Source: CAIRNS01 sp049508565
GTDB taxonomy: Bacteria; Elusimicrobiota; Endomicrobiia; Endomicrobiales; CAIRNS01
Reading direction: 5' to 3'
Assembly (NCBI GenBank): GCA_049508565.1
Contig: JBELAT010000140.1
Location: 1 to 5,447, forward strand
DNA: 5,447 nucleotides
The notes under the pieces were generated by a model, which was not told where the DNA came from, ran no database searches, and was given only the letters and a program-made list of their open reading frames with translations. The translations under genes and the position numbers were made by a program. Positions 1 through 5,390 of the stretch are shown here, piece by piece. Every line of letters begins with the position of its first letter. Positions within the stretch are counted from its first letter, which is position 1.

Positions 1-533
1 AATTGTTAAGCGAGTTCTGGAACGTTCCGCTGAGTATCCATGAAATCCTTAAAAAATCCGACGATATCCAGGCGCTGGCCAAAGAGTATTTTCATAGTAA
101 CGATTTTCTCTACCTCGGACGGCACCTCAATTATCCCATTGCTCTTGAAGGGGCATTAAAACTTAAAGAGATTTCATATATCCATGCCGAAGGCTACGCG
201 GCTGGTGAGATGAAACACGGTCCTATTGCCCTCATTGATGAAAATATGCCGATCATGGTCGTTGCAACACAAGGGAAAGTGTATGAAAAGATTGTCAGTA
301 ATATTGAAGAAGCTAAAGCGCGCGGCGGCATAATTATAGCCATTGCAACGGAAGGTGATACGGCAATTAAAACAAAATCGTTGCACCAGATATATGTGCC
401 GCCGGTTAACGAACTGTTTTCACCGATTCTCAATGTTATTCCTATGCAATTGTTCGCATATTATGTCGCGGTCTTTCTTGGATGTGATGTTGATCAACCA
501 CGGAACCTGGCGAAGTCCGTCACTGTTGAATAA
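1..533 (+). CDS. glmS: Glutamine--fructose-6-phosphate aminotransferase (isomerizing), C-terminal part
   Basis: GlmS makes glucosamine-6-phosphate from fructose-6-phosphate and glutamine, the entry step to UDP-GlcNAc for peptidoglycan and other envelope sugars; it is cytoplasmic. Only the last ~176 codons are present (reading frame begins at base 3; the 5' end lies outside the window), covering the second SIS sugar-isomerase domain. The block ALEGALKLKEISYIHAEGY followed by GEMKHGP is the family signature. By alignment from memory with the E. coli enzyme, E56, H72 and K171 of this fragment correspond to catalytic E488, H504 and K603, and all are kept. The C-terminus DVDQPRNLAKSVTVE matches the usual GlmS tail exactly, so the 3' end is intact. 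The N-terminal glutaminase and first SIS domain must lie upstream. It is followed by an 83-nt gap before acpS. Identification is very secure. Confidence 0.97.
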   Translation, partial: LLSEFWNVPLSIHEILKKSDDIQALAKEYFHSNDFLYLGRHLNYPIALEGALKLKEISYIHAEGYAAGEMKHGPIALIDENMPIMVVATQGKVYEKIVSNIEEAKARGGIIIAIATEGDTAIKTKSLHQIYVPPVNELFSPILNVIPMQLFAYYVAVFLGCDVDQPRNLAKSVTVE

Positions 534-556
534 ATGTTTTAAAGCTAACCCATTTC

Positions 557-612
557 AGATACCGTACCATCGGTGTCTAACGAATAGGTTAAATTGAGCA
601 TGTGGATGGTAC
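557..612 (+). promoter_or_regulatory. Structured leader between glmS and acpS
   Basis: Seen directly: bases 557-564 (AGATACCG) and 571-578 (CGGTGTCT) form an 8-bp stem with one T-G wobble and a 6-nt loop, TACCAT. No T-tract follows, so it is not a standard intrinsic terminator. Bases 564-571 (GTACCATC), which include the whole loop, are also perfectly complementary to 605-612 (GATGGTAC), immediately upstream of the acpS GTG and covering its only weak purine-rich ribosome-binding candidate (GGATGG, 604-609). The two pairings exclude each other. A role in controlling acpS translation, or in protecting the glmS 3' end, is inference; chance pairing in a short AT/GC-balanced leader is possible. 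It does not resemble the glmS ribozyme, which sits upstream of glmS. Confidence 0.3.
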
Positions 613-616
613 CTGA

Positions 617-946
617 GTGAATGTTGGAATCGATATAGTTGAAGTGCGCCGGATACATAAGCTCATTAAAGACAAAGCCTTTATGACGCGCGTGTTTACG
701 GACAAGGAAATCGCTTATTGCCATCCCAAAAAGAACCGGGCGCAGCATTTTGCTGTCCGTTTTGCGGCAAAAGAGGCAGTGTTTAAGTCATTGGGATCTG
801 GAGGGGTTTCCCTCAAAAGTATTGGTATTAATAATCTCCCCAGCGGTAAGCCCGAGGTCTATATTCGTGGTAAAAAGTCCCGAAAAATATCTATTTCTCT
901 CTCGCATACCACTGAGTATGCCGTGGCTGTGGCAATCCGTCAATAA
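617..946 (+). CDS. acpS: Holo-[acyl-carrier-protein] synthase (4'-phosphopantetheinyl transferase)
   Basis: AcpS transfers 4'-phosphopantetheine from CoA to the serine of apo-acyl carrier protein, activating it for fatty acid synthesis. The 109-residue length is normal for the trimeric AcpS group. The N-terminal GIDIVEVRRI carries the metal-binding aspartate (D6); RFAAKEAVFKSLG (residues 48-60) holds the second conserved metal ligand E53 and the adjacent K52; the C-terminal SISLSHTTEYAVAVAI is the usual closing strand motif. The start is GTG at 617. An in-frame TGA at 614-616 directly precedes it, so no upstream start is possible, and the next in-frame Met is at residue 23, inside the conserved fold. 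The ribosome binding site is weak (GGATGG, 604-609). The stop overlaps the nnrD start by one base (TAATG), indicating translational coupling. Confidence 0.96.
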   Translation: MNVGIDIVEVRRIHKLIKDKAFMTRVFTDKEIAYCHPKKNRAQHFAVRFAAKEAVFKSLGSGGVSLKSIGINNLPSGKPEVYIRGKKSRKISISLSHTTEYAVAVAIRQ

Positions 947-1881
947 TGAGAAAAATGTGCATGGCCATCTGTTCATCGGTTAAACGTACTACAATCCTTT
1001 CGTCTTCATTTGTCCGCCGTGTGGTGACTGCACGAAACGCGGATAGCCAAAAGTACGATTTCGGGCATGTGATGGTTGTTGCGGGTTCGCGCGGCATGAT
1101 GGGTGCAGCTGTTTTGTGCGCGCATGGAGCTCTGCGGTGTGGTGCGGGACTAGTGACTCTTGCGGCTCCCGGTGAAGAGCTTTCCCGAATAATCCCGCAA
1201 CTGCGTCCTGAAGTGATGACACTTGCTCTACCCGAACACAAGGGTGCGGTAGTAAAAGCTGCGGTAAAAACGCTGGAACAATATATTGTCAACCGTCATG
1301 TTTCGTCAGTTGTCGTGGGGCCCGGGATGGGCAGTTCAGCGCACGGGGAACAATTTTTCAAGCATCTGTTTTCGCTCATCACCATTGCCATGGTTCTTGA
1401 CGGAGATGCTCTCACGGTGATAGCGCGTTCCCCTGTTTTGCAACAAGCTCTCCGAACAATGAAAACACCGGTAGTTATGACACCCCATACGGGCGAATTA
1501 AGTCGTCTCTTGCACTGTTCGCTCAGCGAGATCGCTAAAGACCGGATACATGCCGCCGTTGAGTGTGCCTGTCAGTATCGTGTCATCTGTGTTCTCAAAG
1601 GCCACAATACGGTGATTACCGATGGAAAAAACGTCTTCATCAATAAGACGGGTAATCCCGGTATGGCGACGGCTGGCAGCGGTGACGTGCTTGCCGGCAT
1701 GACAGGTGCGTTCTATGCCCAGGTACTCAAGCCACAGTTGTTGCATGCATCTCTTACTGCGGTCTTTCTCCATGGCATGGCAGGCGATCTTGCAGCGAAA
1801 GAGAAAACACAAATCGCCATGACCGCCGGTGATATTATCGACTATCTACCCCGCGCTATCAAGAAGGCAATGAAAGAGTAA
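946..1881 (+). CDS. nnrD: ADP/ATP-dependent (S)-NAD(P)H-hydrate dehydratase
   Basis: NnrD repairs NADHX and NADPHX, the hydrated damage products of NAD(P)H, using ADP or ATP. The 311-residue protein is a ribokinase-like fold of the YjeF C-terminal family. Visible motifs in order: GHVMVVAGSRGMMGA (40-54), GAGLVTLAAP (66-75), GPGMG (125-129), DGDAL (152-156), TPHTGELSRL (179-188), LKGHNTVI (217-224), NPGMATAGSGDVL (237-249) with the catalytic aspartate D247 in the anion hole, and EKTQIAMTAGDIIDYLP (286-302). The start chosen is ATG 946, which overlaps the acpS stop; ATGs at 955 and 961 are in frame and equally possible, since the first ~35 residues are poorly conserved. No Shine-Dalgarno motif is seen, consistent with coupling to acpS. 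In E. coli this domain is fused behind the NnrE epimerase domain; here it stands alone and no epimerase is in the window. Confidence 0.94.
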   Translation: MRKMCMAICSSVKRTTILSSSFVRRVVTARNADSQKYDFGHVMVVAGSRGMMGAAVLCAHGALRCGAGLVTLAAPGEELSRIIPQLRPEVMTLALPEHKGAVVKAAVKTLEQYIVNRHVSSVVVGPGMGSSAHGEQFFKHLFSLITIAMVLDGDALTVIARSPVLQQALRTMKTPVVMTPHTGELSRLLHCSLSEIAKDRIHAAVECACQYRVICVLKGHNTVITDGKNVFINKTGNPGMATAGSGDVLAGMTGAFYAQVLKPQLLHASLTAVFLHGMAGDLAAKEKTQIAMTAGDIIDYLPRAIKKAMKE

Positions 1882-1886
1882 TTTAT

Positions 1887-3044
1887 ATGAACAACGACAA
1901 TACACTTCAAAACCAGTTGGTTAAAATACGCCGCCAGATCCACCAGTATCCGGAGCTGGGGAACAAGGAATATAAAACATCTGCTTTGATAAAATCTGTT
2001 CTGCGCTCGCACGGAATTACGGTTAAAACCATTGCCCAGACCGGCGTTGTCGCTTTGATACAGGGGAAAAAAGGCAGTAAAACGATTGCTCTGCGAGCTG
2101 ATATGGACGCTTTGCCGATACACGAAAAAACTGGCAAACCATATGCATCGCGCCGGTCAGGAATAATGCACGCATGTGGTCATGATGCGAACACGACTAT
2201 GGTAATTGGTGCGGGGATCGATCTGCACCGCCGTCGCAATGAATTTGAAGGCACTGTTAAACTGGTGTTTCAGCCAAACGAAGAATCAGCGGGTGGTGCC
2301 AAAAAGATGATAGCCGCTGGTGCACTAAAACATCCAGCAGCTGACGCAATTGTCGGCGTGCACGTGAGCCCGTGGTTGAAACCTGGAGTGCTCGGCATAA
2401 AGTATGATGAGATGATGGCGGCAGTCGACCGGTTCGTCATTGAAATCCAGGGCGACGGCGGACACGGCGCCTACCCTCACTTGAGCGTTGATGCGGTCAT
2501 TGTCGCTTCACACGTTATTGAGGCGCTGCAGACAATCGTGTCTCGCCAGACCAGCCCGGTTGATCCCGTGGTGCTGACCGTTGGAACGATTAACGGCGGT
2601 GAACGATACAATATTATCTGTTCGAGTGTTCGGATGGAAGGTACGGTCAGAACTCTCAACGAGGATGTCAGACGCCGCGTTAAAACCCTCATGGAACGGA
2701 TGCTTAAGAATATTACTGCGGCTTACGGCGCACGATTTACGTTGAAATATGAGAATCTGGGTAATGCGCTCGTCAATAATCGTGAGCTTCTTGAACTCTG
2801 TAAAAAAACCGGTGAAAAAATACTGGGTACTTCTCAGGTAAAAGTGCTCGATAAACCTTCAATGGGAGGTGAAGATTTCGCTGAATACCTTCAAGAAGTT
2901 CCGGGTTGTTTTATCTATTTTGGTACGGCCCCCAAAAAGCCTTTTCCATGGCATCACGCCTGCTTTGATATTGATGAACGGGTGTTATCACGCGGTGCGA
3001 TGTTGTTATCGGCAATTGCACAAAACTATTTAAGCGGCACGTAA
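1887..3044 (+). CDS. M20D-family metallo-amidohydrolase
   Basis: A 385-residue zinc-type amidohydrolase related to N-acyl-amino-acid, hippurate, IAA-amino-acid and N-acetyl-diaminopimelate hydrolases. Visible motifs: RQIHQYPELGNKEYKTS (16-32), ALRADMDALPI (68-78), MHACGHD (94-100), VFQPNEESAGG (127-137), GVHV (157-160), the dimerisation or lid domain at about 180-290 with GDGGHGAYPH (189-198), and GGEDFAEYL (327-335) then HHACFDIDE (356-364). Family knowledge suggests metal ligands C97, H99, E133, H159 and H356, with E132 as general base; all are present. One departure is NIICSS (242-247) where NVIP plus an acidic residue is usual. The substrate cannot be read from sequence; a role in diaminopimelate or acyl-amino-acid turnover is only a guess. 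It begins 5 nt after the nnrD stop, with a weak purine-rich site (GAAAGAG, 1872-1878), so probably belongs to the acpS-nnrD transcript. No signal peptide is visible. Confidence 0.92.
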   Translation: MNNDNTLQNQLVKIRRQIHQYPELGNKEYKTSALIKSVLRSHGITVKTIAQTGVVALIQGKKGSKTIALRADMDALPIHEKTGKPYASRRSGIMHACGHDANTTMVIGAGIDLHRRRNEFEGTVKLVFQPNEESAGGAKKMIAAGALKHPAADAIVGVHVSPWLKPGVLGIKYDEMMAAVDRFVIEIQGDGGHGAYPHLSVDAVIVASHVIEALQTIVSRQTSPVDPVVLTVGTINGGERYNIICSSVRMEGTVRTLNEDVRRRVKTLMERMLKNITAAYGARFTLKYENLGNALVNNRELLELCKKTGEKILGTSQVKVLDKPSMGGEDFAEYLQEVPGCFIYFGTAPKKPFPWHHACFDIDERVLSRGAMLLSAIAQNYLSGT

Positions 3045-3107
3045 GTATGATCCTTCACGCTGCTTGCTTTGCCACCAGGTGATTGCCCGTCGGTTGGTAA
3101 AATATTG

Positions 3108-3125
3108 CAATGAATGGTGTCATTG
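3108..3125. repeat. 6-6-6 inverted repeat upstream of the glycosyltransferase
   Basis: CAATGA (3108-3113) and TCATTG (3120-3125) are perfect reverse complements separated by six bases. The right arm overlaps the possible -35 box at 3123-3128, which is the arrangement of a repressor operator. The arms are short, so chance is a real alternative. The rest of the 186-nt gap (3045-3230) shows no convincing gene or T-tract terminator. Confidence 0.3.
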
Positions 3126-3151
3126 ATAATTAATTGCTGATAATATATTTT
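3123..3151 (+). promoter_or_regulatory. Weak promoter candidate for the glycosyltransferase gene
   Basis: TTGATA (3123-3128) matches the sigma70-type -35 consensus at five of six positions. It can be paired with TATTTT (3146-3151) at 17 bp or with the better TATATT (3144-3149) at 15 bp. Transcription would begin near 3157 and leave a ~75-nt leader before ATG 3231. The region is locally AT-rich, so such matches arise easily. Confidence 0.3.
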
Positions 3152-3230
3152 GTCGATATTTCTTGCTAAAGCACGTGCGATAGTTTCTCTGCAATCGTTG
3201 GTATTCGGGCAGCACCACGATCTTAGTATT

Positions 3231-4412
3231 ATGAAAAAGAAACTTCTTGTGCTAACGCCCTGTCTGCCGTATCCCGCACATGATAGCAGGAGAGTCAGGG
3301 TATATAATTTACTCAATCAACTGTCTGCGACCTGCGACATTTATCTGCTATCCTTTATTGACTCGCTTTCCATGCGTGAATTCGTTCCTGAACTGGAAAA
3401 GTATTGTGTATATGTTCACACGGTTCTGCGCGATGAAAACAAACGCATTTTACTTGAAACCATACCCCGGAGTCTCAGTTTTTATTACACGCCCGAGATG
3501 ATTCAATCTGTTGAACATGTCATTAGTTCTTATAAGCCAGATCTGGTTCAAATTGAAGATCTAACCATGACCCATTACCGGTATCATACCGGTGACGTTC
3601 CTATCATTTATACCGAACATGATATGAGTGTGATCGATTTTAATCTATCGGGATTTGATCGTGATTTGCCTGATAATGAAAGATTTGTCGAGTGGACGCG
3701 ACTGGTACAGTTTCACAAAGATGTGTTGAAGACGTGTGCGGCCGTGGTCGTCACCTCCGATCGTGATAAAGAGCTTCTTAAGGGATTTGTTCCCGGAGTA
3801 CGCAGCTGGTGCATTGCACAAGGGGTAGACACGCATTTGTTTTCATTTTATCCCTATCGTTCTGAAGAGCAGCTCAAGCGATTGATCTTTGTTGGTGATT
3901 TCACTCATCATCACAATTACGATGCTGTTGAGTGTTTTGTCAAAGATATCTTCCCTCTGATACGTGCTGAAATTCCAGATGTCACCTTTGACATAATTGG
4001 TTCCGGTATGTCGCGTATTCTCGCGGAGCTTGAACATCCGAACATACGGGTTGTAGGTGAGGTCATCGATGTTCGAGGGCATATGCAGGATGCGGCATTG
4101 TTCATTGCCCCTGTATGGATACGTAGTGGCATAAAAATCAGTGTGCTCGAAGCAATGAGTCTTGGAACCGTTGTTGTCGCTAGCCCACAGGTGAGCGAAG
4201 GCATCTATTGCCGCGAAAACCGCACAATGCTTGTGGCGGAGGATAGTGAAACCTTTGCCCGGGCAGTGATAGAGGCACTGCGTGATGACCGTTTACGGCA
4301 ATCACTTGCGGTCAATGCGCGCCGACTTGCGGAACAACAGTATGATTGGCGGTCTCTGGCCAAGCAAGTGGATGAAGTATATACAACGGAGCTCTCAATA
4401 AAAAAAGTCTAA
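3231..4412 (+). CDS. GT4-like glycosyltransferase (surface polysaccharide type)
   Basis: A 393-residue GT-B fold glycosyltransferase that would transfer a sugar from a nucleotide-sugar donor, probably in capsule, exopolysaccharide or lipopolysaccharide assembly at the inner membrane face. The N-terminal acceptor domain opens with KKLLVLTPCLPYPAHDSRR, typical of the sugar-transferase group found with PEP-CTERM/EpsH systems, and has DLVQIED (94-100) and a TEHD loop (118-121). The C-terminal donor domain starts at about 207 with LIFVGDF and HHNYDAVECF, continues with FDIIGSG (243-249) and ends with the donor motif SGIKISVLEAMSLG (289-302). In that motif the first Glu of the GT4 E-x7-E pair is replaced by S289 while E297 is kept, as in some relatives. 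ATG 3231 is chosen because the conserved first strand begins there; the frame stays open to a TTG at 3150 but the extra 27 residues look non-conserved. No Shine-Dalgarno motif is seen. No transmembrane segment is evident. The exact sugar is unknown. Confidence 0.88.
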   Translation: MKKKLLVLTPCLPYPAHDSRRVRVYNLLNQLSATCDIYLLSFIDSLSMREFVPELEKYCVYVHTVLRDENKRILLETIPRSLSFYYTPEMIQSVEHVISSYKPDLVQIEDLTMTHYRYHTGDVPIIYTEHDMSVIDFNLSGFDRDLPDNERFVEWTRLVQFHKDVLKTCAAVVVTSDRDKELLKGFVPGVRSWCIAQGVDTHLFSFYPYRSEEQLKRLIFVGDFTHHHNYDAVECFVKDIFPLIRAEIPDVTFDIIGSGMSRILAELEHPNIRVVGEVIDVRGHMQDAALFIAPVWIRSGIKISVLEAMSLGTVVVASPQVSEGIYCRENRTMLVAEDSETFARAVIEALRDDRLRQSLAVNARRLAEQQYDWRSLAKQVDEVYTTELSIKKV

Positions 4413-4524
4413 AAGAAGCGCGCAGAATGAACATACTCTTGCAGCTGGATTCCATTCTGACCTAGGTAAAAAAACCGTAGAAGGGTTTCATAAAACGGAC
4501 GGTATTTCAGGCAGTTGGTACATA

Positions 4525-4553
4525 TTGAGAAAATCATATTATCAAATTATAAT
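4525..4553 (+). promoter_or_regulatory. Strong sigma70-type promoter of the toxin-antitoxin operon
   Basis: TTGAGA (4525-4530, five of six to consensus) is followed after exactly 17 bp by a perfect TATAAT (4548-4553). Transcription should start near 4560, only ~20 nt before the antitoxin ATG, and includes the AAGGAG ribosome binding site at 4567-4572. This start point rules out the in-frame upstream start at 4515. The preceding intergenic DNA (4413-4524) holds only a short open frame from ATG 4427 to TAG 4463-4465 and no recognisable gene. Confidence 0.75.
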
Positions 4554-4558
4554 ATTAT
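4536..4558. promoter_or_regulatory. Candidate operator of AT-rich inverted repeats over the -10 box
   Basis: ATATTAT (4536-4542) and ATAATAT (4549-4555) form a perfect 7-6-7 inverted repeat. A second ATATTAT (4552-4558) overlaps the right arm, making ATAATATTAT (4549-4558) a 10-bp palindrome. All three half-sites lie across the -10 box and toward the transcription start. Toxin-antitoxin operons are normally repressed by their own antitoxin binding such sites, so autoregulation by the AbrB-type protein is a reasonable inference; AT-rich sequence produces such repeats readily. Confidence 0.45.
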
Positions 4559-4580
4559 GAGAAAACAAGGAGAATTGATC

Positions 4581-4850
4581 ATGCTTAGGAAATTAGGCCA
4601 AAACTACCAAATAGCTTTACCGAGAGAAATTGCCAAAATACTGCATCTTCACATCAATGATTATCTGGATATTGAAGTTAAAGACAATAAAATAATCATT
4701 GAGCCACAAAAGTTGGTTCCAAAACAGCAGGTCTTTTTTTATAGCTCAAAATGGCAAAAGGAGGTAATACAAGCTGCCCAGGATATAAAAACCGGTAAAA
4801 CAACAAAAACTAAAAATTTAAAAGAACTCTTTAAGGAACTTGACAAATAA
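4581..4850 (+). CDS. AbrB/SpoVT-type antitoxin
   Basis: An 89-residue DNA-binding antitoxin of the swapped-hairpin AbrB class. Residues 1-45 form the DNA-binding domain (NYQIALPREIAKILHLHIN, then DYLDIEVKDNKIIIEP). The tail follows the pattern of AbrB antitoxins that pair with RelE-type toxins: a WQKEVIQAAQDIKTGK segment (about 58-73) and a closing LKELFKELDK, expected to fold over the toxin. The start is ATG 4581 because AAGGAG (4567-4572) lies 8 nt upstream; ATG 4557 and the start at 4515 lack this and precede or overlap the predicted transcription start. The gene is clearly richer in A/T and AAA codons than the genes at 1-4412, suggesting transfer. Its stop overlaps the toxin ATG by one base (TAATG). 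The expected role is neutralising the toxin and repressing its own promoter. Confidence 0.87.
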   Translation: MLRKLGQNYQIALPREIAKILHLHINDYLDIEVKDNKIIIEPQKLVPKQQVFFYSSKWQKEVIQAAQDIKTGKTTKTKNLKELFKELDK

Positions 4851-5108
4851 TGCATATTGAAGCAACACACACATTTGTCGAGCTCTACAGAAAATTGCCT
4901 GCAGAAGTAAAAGAAAGTACTAAAAAAAGCTCTTGAGCTTTTTAGCTCAGACCCTGATCATCCCTCTTTAGGACACAAAAAAATGGGTGGTCAAAATGAT
5001 ATTTTTGAACTAAGGGTTTCAGGTTACTACCGTATAACCTACCAACAAATTGGCGAAACCGTTTACCTGCGAAAAATAGGTACCCACAACATTCTTCGTA
5101 ATCCATAG
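4850..5108 (+). pseudogene. RelE/ParE-type toxin, frameshifted at an A7 run
   Basis: From ATG 4850 the frame reads MHIEATHTFVELYRKLPAEV and then stops at TGA 4934-4936 after 28 residues. Skipping one A in the seven-A run at 4922-4928 opens the next frame from GCT 4929 to TAG 5106-5108. The joined product is 85 residues, a normal RelE/ParE length. The downstream part has family features: ALELFSSDPDHPSLGHKK, GGQNDIFELRVSGYYRITY and the end YLRKIGTHNILRNP. The family are ribosome-dependent mRNA interferases or gyrase poisons; which one cannot be told here. AAGGAA (4833-4838) is a possible ribosome binding site 11 nt before the ATG. Apart from the single-base shift the gene looks undamaged, so it may be recently inactivated, restored by polymerase slippage, or a homopolymer sequencing error. 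A simple -1 ribosomal shift would not restore it, as that frame soon stops. Confidence 0.85.
4924..4943 (+). terminator. Terminator-like hairpin inside the toxin gene
   Basis: AAAAAGCTC (4924-4932) and GAGCTTTTT (4935-4943) are perfect 9-bp inverted repeats separated by TT; in RNA the centre would open to a four-base CUUG loop on an 8-bp stem. The 3' arm ends in five T, and the 5' arm is the A-run that carries the frameshift. This resembles a short intrinsic terminator, able to act in either direction, but the GC core is small (AGCT plus the loop pair), so efficiency may be low. Its position inside a coding sequence may simply reflect AT-rich codons. Confidence 0.35.
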
Positions 5109-5266
5109 CATTACTCTTCACCTTTGGGTCAGCATTGGTTGAATCGGGACGGCTCACCGGCAGCGAATATTACTCGATCGTCACAGAAAAACCCCACTTC
5201 CTCAAAGGTCTCGAAAATGAGAAATTGCACAAAGAGAATATTGTCAGGCTTGGAAAAATCCTTTAA
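5102..5266 (+). other. Unassigned short open frame between the toxin and the IS end
   Basis: A frame open from 5102 to TAA 5264-5266 (54 sense codons) has protein-like composition, for example FGSALVESGRLTGSEYYSIV followed by TEKPHFLKGLENEKLHKENI. It has no ATG; a TTG at 5135 is the only plausible start and has no ribosome binding site. I do not recognise a family. In another frame the following stretch also looks protein-like (SFKETIRKLDADIALLWTRY, about 5259-5318), so this may be the decayed and frameshifted end of a gene cut by the neighbouring insertion. The interval 5109-5325 holds nothing else I can support, and non-coding DNA is equally possible. Confidence 0.25.
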
Positions 5267-5344
5267 AGAAACTATACGGAAGCTTGATGCCGATATAGCA
5301 CTGCTCTGGACCCGATACCTCGCCCTGAAGCTCCCCCGATTTAG

Positions 5345-5373
5345 TGGACACAACGAAAGGTTAGGTATATAAT
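5345..5373 (+). promoter_or_regulatory. IS-borne promoter with -35 box in the terminal repeat
   Basis: TGGACA (5345-5350, five of six to the -35 consensus) is separated by exactly 17 bp from a perfect TATAAT (5368-5373). Transcription would start near 5380, at or just before the GGAGG ribosome binding site at 5380-5384, so the mRNA leader is very short, perhaps leaving little or no room for the full site. The -35 box is the inner part of the terminal repeat, as expected for promoters that drive IS transposase genes. Confidence 0.65.
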
Positions 5374-5390
5374 AACCTTGGAGGTGTGCC

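Noticed and set aside
557..578. Intrinsic terminator after glmS
   Set aside because: The hairpin is good but no T-run follows.
3150..3230. N-terminal extension of the glycosyltransferase from a TTG at 3150
   Set aside because: The conserved first strand of the fold begins at ATG 3231; the extra residues look unrelated, and the region contains a possible promoter.
3026..3316. Minus-strand open frame of 96 codons covering the gap before the glycosyltransferase
   Set aside because: It overlaps the ends of two well-supported + strand genes and shows no family features.
4423..4459. Inverted repeat CAGAATG / CATTCTG as a terminator after the glycosyltransferase
   Set aside because: Only 7 bp with a 23-nt loop and no T-tract, so it is unlikely to form a terminator.
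4515..4580. Longer antitoxin start
   Set aside because: It would begin upstream of the predicted transcription start, and the AAGGAG site correctly spaced to ATG 4581 decides the start.
4922..4936. Programmed -1 ribosomal frameshift to rescue the toxin
   Set aside because: The frame reached by -1 stops after about 15 codons and does not encode the toxin remainder; a +1 or loss of one A is needed.
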